Assembly (NCBI GenBank): GCA_901538445.1
Contig: LR594585.1
Span: forward strand, 677,668 to 741,667
Length of the DNA stretch: 64,000 nt
Origin: Gemmataceae bacterium
GTDB taxonomy: Bacteria > Planctomycetota > Planctomycetia > Gemmatales > Gemmataceae
Direction: 5' to 3'
A program made the position numbers and the translations under genes. Below are positions 7,825-16,683 of the stretch, one piece after another (within the stretch, counting starts at the first letter, position 1; each line of letters starts with the position of its first letter). The notes below the pieces were generated by a model, which did no database searches, was not told where the DNA came from, and was given only the letters and a program-made list of their open reading frames with translations.

Positions 7825-8346
7825 ATGATCGCCACCGTGCTGAGCCGGCTCGACGCCGCGTACCCGTCGGCCGAGGACCGCTCCAAGATCGAGAGCTACC
7901 TGGCGACCGTCGAGGGCCGCCGCGCGGCGCTCGACGAGGTCCGGCACCAGGCCGGCCCGGTCGCCGACCGGGTGATGGCCGGGATCCGCGCCCGGTACCC
8001 GCAGTTCGCCCGGTACCGCCCGACCGGGTACGACAAGGGGCACCGCGACATGGTGCTGCTCACGAACATGGTCGGGAACGCGACGTTCCTGGGCGAGCAC
8101 GAGTCGCTCGACGACATGTTCACCCACTGGTACAAGACGATCCTCAAGGCGGCCCACATGTCGCCGCAGTTCATGCGGGACACGTTCGCGCTGTGGCACG
8201 AGGCCCTCAAGGCGTGCCTGTCCCCGGCCGCGTGGGGGCTCGTCCGCCCGCACGCCGAGCACCTCGCCGACGTCCTCACCGACCTCCCGGTCCCCGCCCG
8301 GGACGAGACCGGCGAGCGGCGCACCATCTCCAGCGGACTCATGTGA
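7825..8346 (+). CDS. Phycobiliprotein-like (globin-fold) helical protein 2
   Basis: 173 residues. This is the clearer phycobiliprotein match. ARYPQFARYRPTGYDKGHRD lines up with the Y-K-FP...GPNYA...RGKDKCARD region of phycocyanin, GNATFLGEHESLDD with the L-AG--GPMDEYL turn, and AAHMSPQFMRDTFALWHEAL with the FELSPSWYIEALKYIK helix. The chromophore-binding Cys of the C-RD motif is absent; the single Cys lies near the C-terminus (ALKACLSP). Start ATG follows GGGAGGCCCCC. It is tightly spaced between the first helical protein (16 bases) and heme oxygenase (15 bases), which strongly suggests one transcript. Inferred role: a bilin-binding or bilin-sensing partner. No function is proven. Confidence 0.6.
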   Translation: MIATVLSRLDAAYPSAEDRSKIESYLATVEGRRAALDEVRHQAGPVADRVMAGIRARYPQFARYRPTGYDKGHRDMVLLTNMVGNATFLGEHESLDDMFTHWYKTILKAAHMSPQFMRDTFALWHEALKACLSPAAWGLVRPHAEHLADVLTDLPVPARDETGERRTISSGLM

Positions 8347-8361
8347 CCAAGGAGCCGACCC

Positions 8362-8991
8362 GTGGAACTCATCGACGAACTGCGAACGGTGACCCGCCCG
8401 ATCCACACGCGGATCGAGCAGCTCCCGGCGGCCCGGGCCCTGGCCCAGGGGCGGATCGGCCGCGAGCCGTACCTGGACCTGCTCGGCCGCCTGTTCTGGG
8501 CCCACGCGACCTTCGAGGCCGAGGTGGACCGGCTGCCCGCCCTGCGGGCCGCGTGGCCGGCCGAGGCCGAGCGGGCCGAGGCCGTCGCCCGCGACCTCGA
8601 CGCGCTCGGCGGCGAGCCCCCGTGCGCCCCGCCCGCGGCCGTGACCGAGTGGCGGTACCGGCTCCGCGCCCGCGGGCACCACGCCGCGTGGGCCGGGGCC
8701 GGGTACGTCCTCGAGGGGAGCCGCATGGGGAGCCGGGTGCTCGCCGCGCCGCTGGCCCGCGCGCTCGCGGTCCCGCCCGGCGCGGGGGTCGGGCTCGACT
8801 ACCACCGCGACGGGATCGCCGACCTCGTCGGCCGGTGGGAGCGGGTCCGGGCGGCGCTGGCGGCGCTCGACGAGGGCGGCGCGAACCGCGCGCACGTTAC
8901 GTTCGGGGCCGTCGCCACCTTCGAGCTGATGCTCGCGGTCCACGCCGAGCCGGCCGCCGACCCCGAGCCGATCCTGGTCCACGCGGTGTGA
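8362..8991 (+). CDS. Biliverdin-producing heme oxygenase (BphO/HemO type)
   Basis: 209 residues, close to the size of bacterial HemO/BphO. It opens heme to biliverdin, iron and CO using reduced ferredoxin or flavoprotein electrons. The proximal heme ligand is His15 (TRPIHTRIE), and the distal helix has the BphO-type pattern GAGYVLEGSRMGSRVLA (YVLEGS-x-GG-like). GTG start at 8362 with AAGGAG seven bases upstream. It directly follows the phycobiliprotein-like genes and lies in the same cluster as two ferredoxin domains and a bacteriophytochrome with an intact biliverdin-binding Cys. The obvious inferred role is to supply biliverdin to the phytochrome and possibly to the helical proteins. Confidence 0.85.
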   Translation: MELIDELRTVTRPIHTRIEQLPAARALAQGRIGREPYLDLLGRLFWAHATFEAEVDRLPALRAAWPAEAERAEAVARDLDALGGEPPCAPPAAVTEWRYRLRARGHHAAWAGAGYVLEGSRMGSRVLAAPLARALAVPPGAGVGLDYHRDGIADLVGRWERVRAALAALDEGGANRAHVTFGAVATFELMLAVHAEPAADPEPILVHAV

Positions 8992-9009
8992 GGCCGGGTG
9001 GCGAGCACT

Positions 9010-9203
9010 GTCGGGGTGAACCCGGCGGCTCGTCAGGGCGCGGTGCCTTTCGAGCCACGGGGCTTGTCCCCGTGGTGCTTGGGCGTGGCACGCACCGCCG
9101 GGGTAAACCCGGCGGCTCGAACAGCGCAAGTCCGACGAGCCACGGGCCCACTCCTGTGGTGTCGCGAGCCCCGAACCCGCCCGGGTGAACCCGGCGGCTC
9201 GAA
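9010..9203 (+). repeat. CGAGCCACGGG / GGTGAACCCGGCGGCTCG mosaic repeat
   Basis: Three near-identical units ending in ACCCGGCGGCTCG (about 9016, 9104 and 9184) alternate with CGAGCCACGGG-type hairpins containing CCCCGTGG. It looks like repeated partial insertions of one hairpin family, related to 18682-18751 and 36439-36507 (ends CGAGCCACGGG/CCCGTGGCTCG). It fills the gap between heme oxygenase and the ferredoxin-kinase. Confidence 0.7.
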
Positions 9204-9268
9204 CCGCACAACATCCTGGCGCGGCTGCCCCGCCCTGCCGAGTCCCGCCCACGCTCCCGCAGGCCGAC

Positions 9269-10927
9269 ATGAAGAAGATCGCGCTCCACCCGCTCGCCGA
9301 CACGACCCTGGTCGACACCGGGGCTACGCTCCTTTCGGGGCTGCTCCGCCGCGACCTGAACGTGCAGATGTCGTGCGGCGGTAAGGGGCTGTGCTCCACC
9401 TGCCACGTGTGGGTGCGGACCGGGACCGAGAACCTCTCGCCGGTGAACGCGCGGGAGCGGATGACGCTGTCGCTGGTCGCCGACGCGCGGCCCGAGAGCC
9501 GCCTGGCGTGCCAGTGCAAGGTGTACGGCGACGGGGTCGAGGTCGAGGTGCCCGAGGGCATGTACATCGAGTCGGCCGACGACCTCGTCGCGCTGCTCGG
9601 CACCCGGGCCTCGCTCAACATCCTCCACCCGGTCACCGGGGTCGTCCTGATCCCGAAGGGGAAGCTCATCACCCGGACGCTCCTGGAGCAGTCCCGGAGC
9701 GTGGCGACCGACCTGCGGCGCGCGAAGTCGGGCGGCGACCCGCTCACCGACTCGACCACGCACCGGTCGTTCCTGGCGAGCGGGAGCGGGGCCGTCCCGG
9801 CGGCGACCAGCCGCTCGTCGCGCATGGTCCCCCCGCCGCCGGTGCGGGCCGCGGCCGCGCCCCCGCCGAGCCCGGCACCCGGCGACCCGGCCCCGCCGCC
9901 CCGGCCCCCGGTCGCCCCCGGCGACTCGGGCCTGTACCTGTCGCGGGCCGCGAACTCGAGCCAGTTCGGGCCGCAGGCGAGCGTCTCGGCGAGCGTGTCG
10001 GCGACCACCGCCGGCCCGCACGACCGGCCCAGCGGCGACACGTCGTCGTCCGGCGCGGGCCGGTCCCTGCCCCCGGTCCAGGCCGGCACCCAGATCGGCA
10101 AGTACCTCCTCATCGAGTGCATCGGCAAGGGCGGCGCGGGGATGGTGTACCGGGCGCTGCACACCAAGTTGAAGACCCCGGTCGCGGTCAAGTTCCTGCG
10201 GCCCGACGTGCTCGCCGGCGACACCGACGCGCTCGCGTCGTTCACCCGCGAGGCCCAGCTCCTGGCCCAGCTCATCCACCCGAACATCGTCCGCGTCCTG
10301 GACTTCGAGGACGACCCGGCCCGCCCGTTCGTGGTCATGGAGTTCGTGGACGGGCTGAGCGTGGCCGACCTCATCAAGCAGTGCGGGCGGGTCGCCCCGA
10401 GCCGGGCCATCGAGATCGCGCTGCAGGTGATCGAGGGGCTCGACGCGGCCCGGAAGATCGGCGTCGTCCACCGGGACGTGAAGCCCGGGAACATCCTCCT
10501 CACCCGCGACGGCACGAGCAAGCTCGTGGACCTCGGGCTGGCGGTCGCGGCCCGCACCGCCGGCGGCCCGGCGGCCCCGACCGGCGCGGCCGCCGAGGGC
10601 ACGGTCGGGTACATGGCCCCCGAGCAGGCGGTCGGCGGGAGCGTGGACCACCGGGCCGACCAGTACTCGCTCGGCTGCACCCTGTACCAACTGGTGACCG
10701 GGCGGCTCCCGTTCACCGGGCGGTCGGCGCAGGAGGTGCTGCTCCAGCACCTCCGCGCGGCCCCGGTGCCGCCGCACGAGGCGGCCCCGAGCGTCCCGGT
10801 CGAGCTGTCGCGGGTGGTGCTCGGGATGATGGAGAAGTCGCCCGACGACCGGTACCCGGACTACGGCCGGCTCCGGGCCGATCTGCTCAAGCTGGCCCAG
10901 TCCCTCGCCGCGGCCGGGGTCGCGTGA
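9269..10927 (+). CDS. Ferredoxin-Ser/Thr kinase fusion protein
   Basis: 552 residues. The N-terminus (1-145) is a 2Fe-2S ferredoxin with Cys36, Cys42, Cys45 and Cys81, aligning position for position with the ferredoxin at 4546, including the LHPVTGVVLIPKGKLITRT tail. A Pro/Ala/Ser-rich linker follows (about 150-270), then a complete Hanks kinase domain (about 276-545): glycine loop IGKGGAGMVY, VAVKFL, HRDVKPGN (His401-Asp403), DLG in place of DFG (Asp421) and GTVGYMAPEQ. No membrane segment is present. This architecture suggests kinase activity gated by cluster redox state, or a kinase docked to an electron-transfer complex; both are inference. A cyanobacterial kinase (SpkG) encoded next to ferredoxins is a possible parallel. 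Confidence 0.9.
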   Translation: MKKIALHPLADTTLVDTGATLLSGLLRRDLNVQMSCGGKGLCSTCHVWVRTGTENLSPVNARERMTLSLVADARPESRLACQCKVYGDGVEVEVPEGMYIESADDLVALLGTRASLNILHPVTGVVLIPKGKLITRTLLEQSRSVATDLRRAKSGGDPLTDSTTHRSFLASGSGAVPAATSRSSRMVPPPPVRAAAAPPPSPAPGDPAPPPRPPVAPGDSGLYLSRAANSSQFGPQASVSASVSATTAGPHDRPSGDTSSSGAGRSLPPVQAGTQIGKYLLIECIGKGGAGMVYRALHTKLKTPVAVKFLRPDVLAGDTDALASFTREAQLLAQLIHPNIVRVLDFEDDPARPFVVMEFVDGLSVADLIKQCGRVAPSRAIEIALQVIEGLDAARKIGVVHRDVKPGNILLTRDGTSKLVDLGLAVAARTAGGPAAPTGAAAEGTVGYMAPEQAVGGSVDHRADQYSLGCTLYQLVTGRLPFTGRSAQEVLLQHLRAAPVPPHEAAPSVPVELSRVVLGMMEKSPDDRYPDYGRLRADLLKLAQSLAAAGVA

Positions 10928-10957
10928 CCGGGCCGCGCCCGGCCCCCGCGCCAGACC

Positions 10958-11208
10958 GGTCCCAGGGGTTGAAACCCCTGGCTACTGTCGGCGACCCCTT
11001 CGGGGTCCAAAAGGCACCGTGATACCGGATCCGGTTGATTCGTGTGGGTCCGAGCCCGAGCGCCGAGCGAGGGTCCACGTGAACCCTCGCTCGGCGCTCG
11101 GGCTCGGACCAGAACACAACTCGCCGGGGCACGGTTACGGATCAGTCAGACTTGGTATGACACCAACGGTGTCACCGACAATAGCCAGGGGTTTCAACCC
11201 CTGGACCA
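10958..11208 (+). repeat. Nested palindrome: outer CCAGGGGTTGAAACCCCTGG arms around an inner element
   Basis: Outer arms of about 35 bases (GGTCCCAGGGGTTGAAACCC... at 10958 and its inverse ending at 11208), each itself a hairpin, enclose about 180 bases. At the centre is a second perfect palindrome at 11047-11110 (GGTCCGAGCCCGAGCGCCGA and its complement). Between them lie flanks GTGATACCGGATCC and the inverse-type TGGTATGACACC. It fills the gap before the phytochrome gene. Confidence 0.8.
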
Positions 11209-11353
11209 GACGCGATCGCCGGTCGATGAGTTCCACGCCGGTGCCTTCTCTCCCGACCCGAGCGCGGCCGTGAACCAAGTTGAGCGTCGCACGCCGGCCG
11301 CCGATGGGGTAGAGTTCCCGGACCGAACCCCCCGCGGCCCCGCGCCCCTGCCG

Positions 11354-14300
11354 ATGCACGCCCCCCCGCCCGAAGACCCGCTCGGTCCCGCGCTCGAACG
11401 GTGCGCCGCCGAGCCGATCCACGCGCCCGGGGCGGTCCAGCCGTTCGCGGTGCTGCTGGCCCTCGACGACCGCGGGGCCGTGGCCCGGTGCAGCGCCAAC
11501 GCGGCCGCCGCGCTGGGCCGCGGGCCGGACGCGGTCCTCGGCCGGTCCCTGGGCGATCTGTTCCCTCCCGCCGACGCGGCCCGGCTCGCCGCCGCGCTCG
11601 ACGCGCTCCCGCCCGACGGGACCGACGCCGTGGAGGGCGTCGCGGGCACCGCCGGGCCGGTCCTCGTTCACAGGTGCGGGGCCGCGAGTCTCGTCGAACT
11701 GCCGGTGCCGCTCCCGGGCGTGCCCGAGGGCGGCCCGCTCCCCGAGGGCGCGGTCGCCGCCGCGGTCGAGGGGCTCTCGGACCTGCTCGCCGCGGGGTGC
11801 GGCACCGAGGCGTTCTGCCAGGCGGTCGTCGAGCGGTTCCGCGCGCTCACCGGGTACGACCGGGTGATGGCGTACCGGTTCGACCCGGACTGGAACGGGG
11901 CGGTGATCGCCGAGGCGGTGGCCCCCGGGGTGGACAGCTACCTGAACCAGCACTTCCCGGCGGCCGACATCCCGCCCCAGGCCCGCGCGCTGTACGCGCG
12001 GGTGCGGGTCCGGGTGCTCGCGGACGCGGTCGCCGACCCGGTGCCGCTGCTCCCGGCCGACGCCCCGCCCCTGGACATCTCCCCGGCGGCGTCGCGGGCC
12101 ATGTCGCCAATCCACCGCGAGTACCTCGGGAACATGGGGGTCCGCGGGACGCTGGTCGCGTCGGTGGTCCGCGACGGGCGGCTGTGGGGGATGATCGCGT
12201 GCCACCACGTCGGCCCGCTCCGGCCCCCGGGGTCGTGGGTCGCGCTGGCCGGGCTGCTCGCGAAGCTGGTCGCGGTCCAGGTCGCGGCGGTGGAGGGCGG
12301 CACCCGGGCCCGGGGGGTGACCGAGGCCCGCGGGCTGCTCCGGTTCCTGCCCCAGCTCCTGGCCGGGTACGAGCGGCTCGGGGACGGGCTCACGGACCCG
12401 CGGTTCGGCCTCATGGAGGTGCTCGGCGCGACCGGCATGGCGGTGCGGCACGGGGACCACTGGGCGACCCGCGGCGCGACCCCGCGGCGGGCCGACCTGC
12501 GGGCCCTGGTCGCGTGGCTCGACGGCCCGGGGCCGGACGTGTTCGTGACCGACCGGCTCGGGGACGCGGCCCCGGTGTTCGCGCACCTGGCCGGCACCGC
12601 GCCCGGGGTGCTGGCCCTGCGGATCCCGAACACCCCGCACGGGTGGATCCTGTGGTTCCGGGGCGAGCACGCGGACACGGTGACCTGGGCCGGGGACTAC
12701 CGCACCGGGCTCGTGGGCGACGGCGCGCTGGCCCGGCTCGGCCCGCGGCGGTCGTTCCGCGCGTGGGTCACCGAGGTCCGCGGGCGGTCCCGGCCGTGGA
12801 CCGCGGCCGAGCGGGCCATCGCCACCGAGGTGCTCCGCCCGGACCTGCTGGAGGTCGTGGCGACCGCGTACCAGTACCAGTCCCAGGTGCTCCGCCGGTA
12901 CCAGAACATCCTGTTCGAGCAGGTCCACGACGCGGTCGTGGTGACCGACCTCGACGGGGTCGTCACGTTCTGGAACGACGGCGCGCACCGGACCCTCGGG
13001 TGGCGGGCCGACGAGGTGGTGGGCCGGCACATCACCGCCCGGGTGCCCGACGCGGACCGGGCGGCCGCGGCCGAGCTGATCGCCTCGGTCCAGGCCGGCA
13101 CCCCGTTCTCCGGCCGGTACCGCGACACCCGCAAGGACGGCCGGCCCGTGTGGCTCGACGTCCGCCTGTGCCGGATCCGCGACGACGCCGGGCACCCGAC
13201 CGGGATCATGGCCGCGGCCCGCGACGTGTCCGACGAGAAGGAGGCGGCCGACCAGCTCCGGATGAAGCGGGCCATCGTCCGGTACGCCCGGGACCCGGTC
13301 CTCGTCGCCGACGCCGGCCCCCGCGAGTTCGCGGCCCTGCGGGTCGTGGACGCGAACCCGGCGTTCACCGCCGAGACCGGGTACGCGCAGGCCGAGGCCG
13401 TGGGCCGGCCCCTGTGCGCGTTCACCGGCACCCCGGCCGACCCCGCCACCGCCGACCGGCTCGCCCGGAGCCTCGGGACCTGGGAGCCGTGCCGGGTCGA
13501 ACTGGTCGCCCGCCGCAAGGACGGGTCCGCGTTCTGGGCCGAGGTGGACCTGACCCCGCTCCCCGACGAGGCCGCCGGGCACTCGCACTGGATCGCCGTG
13601 CAGCGGAACGTCACCGACCGCAAGGCCGCCGAGGCCACGCTCCGGGCCAGCGAGGAGCGGCTCCGGCTCGCGCTCGACGCGGGCCACAGCGGCCTGTACG
13701 ACTGGGACCTGGAGACCGACGCGGTCCTCTGGTCCCCGCGGCTGTACGAGCTGTTCGGGTACCCGCCGGGGTCCGCGTTCCCGGTCGAGCACCGGCACTA
13801 CGCGGACCGGGTCCACCCGGACGATTGGGCCGAGCTGGAGCGGCAGCTCGCGGCCGGCCGCGCCGCCGGGGGCGACTTCCGGCACGAGTACCGCGTGGTC
13901 CACCCCGGCGGCGCGGTCCGGTGGCTCGCGGCGACCGGGCGGTTCTACGCCGGCGACGCGGGCCGCCCGGTGCGGATGATCGGCACCGTCCGCGACGACA
14001 CGGCCCGCAAGGAGGCCGAGGCCCGGCTCGCGGCCCGCGAGCACGCCGCGCAGCAGGCCCAGAAGCTCGACGCCATCGGGCACATCGCGGGTGGCATCGC
14101 CCACGACTTCAACAACATCCTCACCGGGGTCCGGGTGTTCGCCGACCTGCTCGTCGAGGACCTGCCCCCGGACGCCCCGGGGAGCGAGCTGGCCGACGAG
14201 ATCCGCCGGGCCGCCGAGCGCGGCGCGAACCTGACCCGCCGGCTCCTCGCGTTCAGCCGCAACCAGATCGTCCGGCCCGCCACCGTGGACGTCAACGCGC

Positions 14301-15187
14301 TCGTCGCGGACCTGTGCGAGATGCTCCGCCGGCTCATCGGCGAGGACGTCGCCGTGGCCACCGCCCTGGCCCCCGACGCCCCGCACGTCCTCGCCGACAA
14401 GGGCCAGCTCGAACAGGTCGTCATGAACCTGGTCCTCAACGCCCGGGACGCGATGCCGGCCGGCGGGCGGCTCGCGGTCGCCACGGCCGGGGTGCCGGCC
14501 GCGGACCTGCCCGCCGCGTGCCGCCCCGCCGCCCGCGCCCCCGCGTACCTGCGGCTCACCGTCGCCGACACCGGCACCGGGATGACCGACGAGGTCAAGG
14601 CCCGGCTGTTCGAGCCGTTCTTCACCACCAAGGAGCCCGGGAAGGGGACCGGGCTGGGCCTGGCCACGGTCTACGGCATCGTCCGCCAGACCGGCGGGGC
14701 CGTCACCGTCGACACGCACCCGGGCCGCGGGACCACGTTCGCCGTGTACCTGCCCGCGGCCGCCCCCGACCCCCGCCCGGCCGAGACCGGCACCGCCCTC
14801 CGGGTCCGGCCCCGGGCCGGCGGCGCGACCGTCCTCGTCGTGGACGACGACCCGATGATCCGCCGGCTCGCGCAGCTCGTGCTCACCCAGGCCGGGTACC
14901 GGGTGCTGCTCGCCGCCGGCCCGGCCGAGGCGCTCGACGCGGTGGCGGCCCGCGACGCCCGCGTCGATCTGCTCCTCACCGACGTGGTGATGCCGGGCCT
15001 CTCGGGCCGCGAGCTGGCCGAGCGGCTCACCGCGGCCCGCCCGGGGCTCCGGGTCGCGTTCCTCTCGGGGTACACCACCGACACCGTGCTCCGCCACGGC
15101 ATCCGCGAGGAGCGGGTGAACTTCCTCCAGAAGCCGTTCAGCGCCGAGGAGCTGCTCCAGTTCGTCCAGCGGTGTACCGGCGGGTGA
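11354..15187 (+). CDS. bphP: Bacteriophytochrome hybrid histidine kinase / response regulator
   Basis: 1277 residues. The photosensory core is complete: a PAS domain with the biliverdin-attaching Cys17 just before [11 protein letters not shown], a GAF domain with FPAADIP (Asp205 equals the PASDIP Asp) and [10 protein letters not shown] (His254), ACHH, and a PHY domain with the tongue motif PRRSF (464-468). Two or three PAS domains follow (about 515-890), then HisKA with phospho-acceptor His917 (GGIAHDFNN), a HATPase domain ([32 protein letters not shown]) and a C-terminal receiver with Asp1210 ([10 protein letters not shown]). It should be a red/far-red receptor autophosphorylating and passing phosphate to its own receiver. 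The ATG at 11354 leaves the normal N-terminal length before Cys17. Heme oxygenase for the chromophore lies 2.4 kb upstream. Confidence 0.93.
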   Translation: MHAPPPEDPLGPALERCAAEPIHAPGAVQPFAVLLALDDRGAVARCSANAAAALGRGPDAVLGRSLGDLFPPADAARLAAALDALPPDGTDAVEGVAGTAGPVLVHRCGAASLVELPVPLPGVPEGGPLPEGAVAAAVEGLSDLLAAGCGTEAFCQAVVERFRALTGYDRVMAYRFDPDWNGAVIAEAVAPGVDSYLNQHFPAADIPPQARALYARVRVRVLADAVADPVPLLPADAPPLDISPAASRAMSPIHREYLGNMGVRGTLVASVVRDGRLWGMIACHHVGPLRPPGSWVALAGLLAKLVAVQVAAVEGGTRARGVTEARGLLRFLPQLLAGYERLGDGLTDPRFGLMEVLGATGMAVRHGDHWATRGATPRRADLRALVAWLDGPGPDVFVTDRLGDAAPVFAHLAGTAPGVLALRIPNTPHGWILWFRGEHADTVTWAGDYRTGLVGDGALARLGPRRSFRAWVTEVRGRSRPWTAAERAIATEVLRPDLLEVVATAYQYQSQVLRRYQNILFEQVHDAVVVTDLDGVVTFWNDGAHRTLGWRADEVVGRHITARVPDADRAAAAELIASVQAGTPFSGRYRDTRKDGRPVWLDVRLCRIRDDAGHPTGIMAAARDVSDEKEAADQLRMKRAIVRYARDPVLVADAGPREFAALRVVDANPAFTAETGYAQAEAVGRPLCAFTGTPADPATADRLARSLGTWEPCRVELVARRKDGSAFWAEVDLTPLPDEAAGHSHWIAVQRNVTDRKAAEATLRASEERLRLALDAGHSGLYDWDLETDAVLWSPRLYELFGYPPGSAFPVEHRHYADRVHPDDWAELERQLAAGRAAGGDFRHEYRVVHPGGAVRWLAATGRFYAGDAGRPVRMIGTVRDDTARKEAEARLAAREHAAQQAQKLDAIGHIAGGIAHDFNNILTGVRVFADLLVEDLPPDAPGSELADEIRRAAERGANLTRRLLAFSRNQIVRPATVDVNALVADLCEMLRRLIGEDVAVATALAPDAPHVLADKGQLEQVVMNLVLNARDAMPAGGRLAVATAGVPAADLPAACRPAARAPAYLRLTVADTGTGMTDEVKARLFEPFFTTKEPGKGTGLGLATVYGIVRQTGGAVTVDTHPGRGTTFAVYLPAAAPDPRPAETGTALRVRPRAGGATVLVVDDDPMIRRLAQLVLTQAGYRVLLAAGPAEALDAVAARDARVDLLLTDVVMPGLSGRELAERLTAARPGLRVAFLSGYTTDTVLRHGIREERVNFLQKPFSAEELLQFVQRCTGG

Positions 15188-15570
15188 CCCGCCGCCGTTG
15201 GCACGCCGCGTGCAATACACTGGTCCGGCGGGGTGACCGCGAAAGGGCTGATTGGGCGACAGCTCTCAGCGGATCACCCCGCTACTTTCATTTCTGCCCA
15301 CTACTTCCCCTCTCGCACAACTGCACCCCAACATCCCTCCCCCTTACTTTTCAAGCGCGCCGGGCGGGAACGCTCCGACTTGCTGGAGAGCGTGATTCCG
15401 TTCCGGCGGTGTTCGGGACGTTCGTTCGTCTGCCGTCGGAACGGGACTTCACCGCCCCCGGCACGGTGCTTCGCAGCGGCAGCCTTCGATGCCCGCACAC
15501 TTTTCCGCGAATCCCGGTTGCATGTGTCGGGATCGTTCGGCATGAACAAATAGACACGTCTTTGCATCTT
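15188..15570 (+). other. Gene-poor gap with a possible sigma-54 promoter
   Basis: About 380 bases after the phytochrome stop. It holds a sigma-54-like site at 15198-15214 and a pyrimidine-rich, lower-GC stretch at about 15280-15350. A 106-codon frame (15233-15553) has no ribosome-binding site and no recognisable sequence. No RNA gene was recognised. Confidence 0.4.
15198..15214 (+). promoter_or_regulatory. Putative sigma-54 promoter
   Basis: TTGGCACGCCGCGTGCA matches the 17-base -24/-12 consensus YTGGCACGrNNNTTGCW at 15 of 17 positions, with GG-N10-GC spacing intact. Predicted start near 15225. The downstream product is unclear: either a non-coding transcript or the gene at 15661. Confidence 0.45.
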
Positions 15571-15634
15571 GGCGAGCCGTGTGTGTCAACACACGGGTGT
15601 GCGTGAACCCGTGTGTTGACACACACGGCTCGCC
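15571..15634 (+). repeat. Palindrome family F copy 1 (GTGTGTCAACACAC)
   Basis: Ends GGCGAGCC/GGCTCGCC and arms GTGTGTGTCAACACACGGGT, nearly perfect. Second copy at 60330-60393, where stem changes are compensated (GTGTGTG to GCGTGTG with the opposite arm changed to match). It lies 27 bases before the next ATG. Confidence 0.85.
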
Positions 15635-15660
15635 CGATTCCCCCTTCCCCGAGAGTTCCG

Positions 15661-16330
15661 ATGCCCATCCTCACCCCCGACATGGAGACCGTGTACGCCC
15701 GCGCCGCGGACCTCCGCGCCGACGGGTGGACGTGGGCCGCCACCGCCCGCGCCCTCGACCTCGACGCCGAGGAACTGAAGGCCCTGTGCCGCGGCAGCGC
15801 GGTCTATGCGCGCCGGCTCGCCCGCGCGCGGCGCGAGCTGATGCGGGACACGCTGACCGAGTCGATGCTCGTGTTGCGGGTGCAGCTCCGCACCGGGGAC
15901 GCGGCCGAGGGCCAGAAGGCGGCCGAGGCCCTGTGCCGGGTCGAGAACACGTTCAGGCGGCACCGCAACGCGCGGGCGAAGGCCCGCGCCAAGGTGCCCC
16001 CGCCGGACCCGCGGAACGCCACCCTGGACGACGCGGTGATCGCGCACCAGCGGTGGTTCGCGCGGCAGGTGGACGAGGAGCTGGCGCGGCTCAGCGAGGT
16101 GTACGAGAAGGTGGACCCGAACGACTTCTGGGACCGGAACTACGCGAGCCTGGTGGTGTGGAAGCGGCGGCTCGCGGGCGAGCTGATCTACCCCGGCGAC
16201 CTCCCGCCCGACGATGACGACGCGGCCGGCGGCGGCGTGCCGAACTCGCCGACCGACCCGAGCGCGCCGACGGGCGACGCGGCAGACCCGTGCGAGGCGC
16301 GTGGTACAGTTCCGGATGCGCCCGGCGCGC
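15661..16330 (+). pseudogene. HTH-like hypothetical protein, 3' end lost into a palindrome
   Basis: Starts ATG at 15661 (MPILTPDMETVYARAADLRA...). The first 60 residues look like a helix-turn-helix of the terminase-small-subunit or sigma-like kind (DGWTWAATARALDLDAEELK). A helical, basic region follows (to about residue 185), then an acidic/Ala-Gly tail. No in-frame stop occurs: the frame runs through the palindrome at 16331-16510 and through the antisense of the following genes as far as 21324. The end given here is where the repeat starts, not a stop codon. The simplest reading is that an inserted palindrome replaced the normal end of a small regulatory gene. Function unknown. Confidence 0.5.
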
Positions 16331-16510
16331 CCCACCTCGCCCCCGGTCTGGGGGGAGAGGTCGCGACGAGTCCTCGAGTCGCGGGTGAGGGGGCGTGCGC
16401 GAGCCGTGCTCCGGGTGCGTCAACGCGGCCGGTAACGGGTTCGCGTGGCTCCCCCTCACCCGCCGCGAAGCGCGGCGACCTCTCCCCCCAGACCGGGGGC
16501 GAGGTGGGGG
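16331..16510 (+). repeat. Four-hairpin palindromic element, family D
   Basis: Same layout as families A and B with different stems: ACCTCGCCCCC/GGGGGGAGAGGT, CGCGACGAGTCCTCGAGTCG, a GGGTGAGGGGG strand against CCCCCTCACCC, and GCCGCGAAGCGCGGC. The first and last hairpins also pair with each other. It lies between convergent genes and disrupts the upstream frame. Confidence 0.75.
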
Positions 16511-16520
16511 CGGTTGGTCC

Positions 16521-16576
16521 GGTGGCACGGGCCTCTGGCCTGTGTTCGCCTGCACAGGCCGGAGGCCCGTGCCACC
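16521..16576 (+). repeat. Palindrome GGTGGCACGGGCC...GGCCCGTGCCACC
   Basis: Perfect outer arms GGTGGCACGGGCCTC/GAGGCCCGTGCCACC with an inner GGCCTGTG/CACAGGCC pairing. Ten bases after element D. Only one copy was noticed. Confidence 0.75.
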
Positions 16577-16683
16577 AGAAGCACGGGCGGCACCTCGGCC
16601 CGACCCCAACCGCGCGGTCCCGTCCCGTCACGGGACTCGATCATTCCGGCTCCGCGCCCGCGCGCCCCGCACCGGTCCGGGGC

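Noticed and set aside
9010-9203. Spaced repeats resembling a CRISPR array
   Set aside because: Only three partial units with unequal spacing and hairpin arms; no spacers of constant length and no cas genes.
15233-15553. 106-codon frame downstream of the sigma-54-like site
   Set aside because: No ribosome-binding site, no family resemblance and skewed composition; treated as non-coding.
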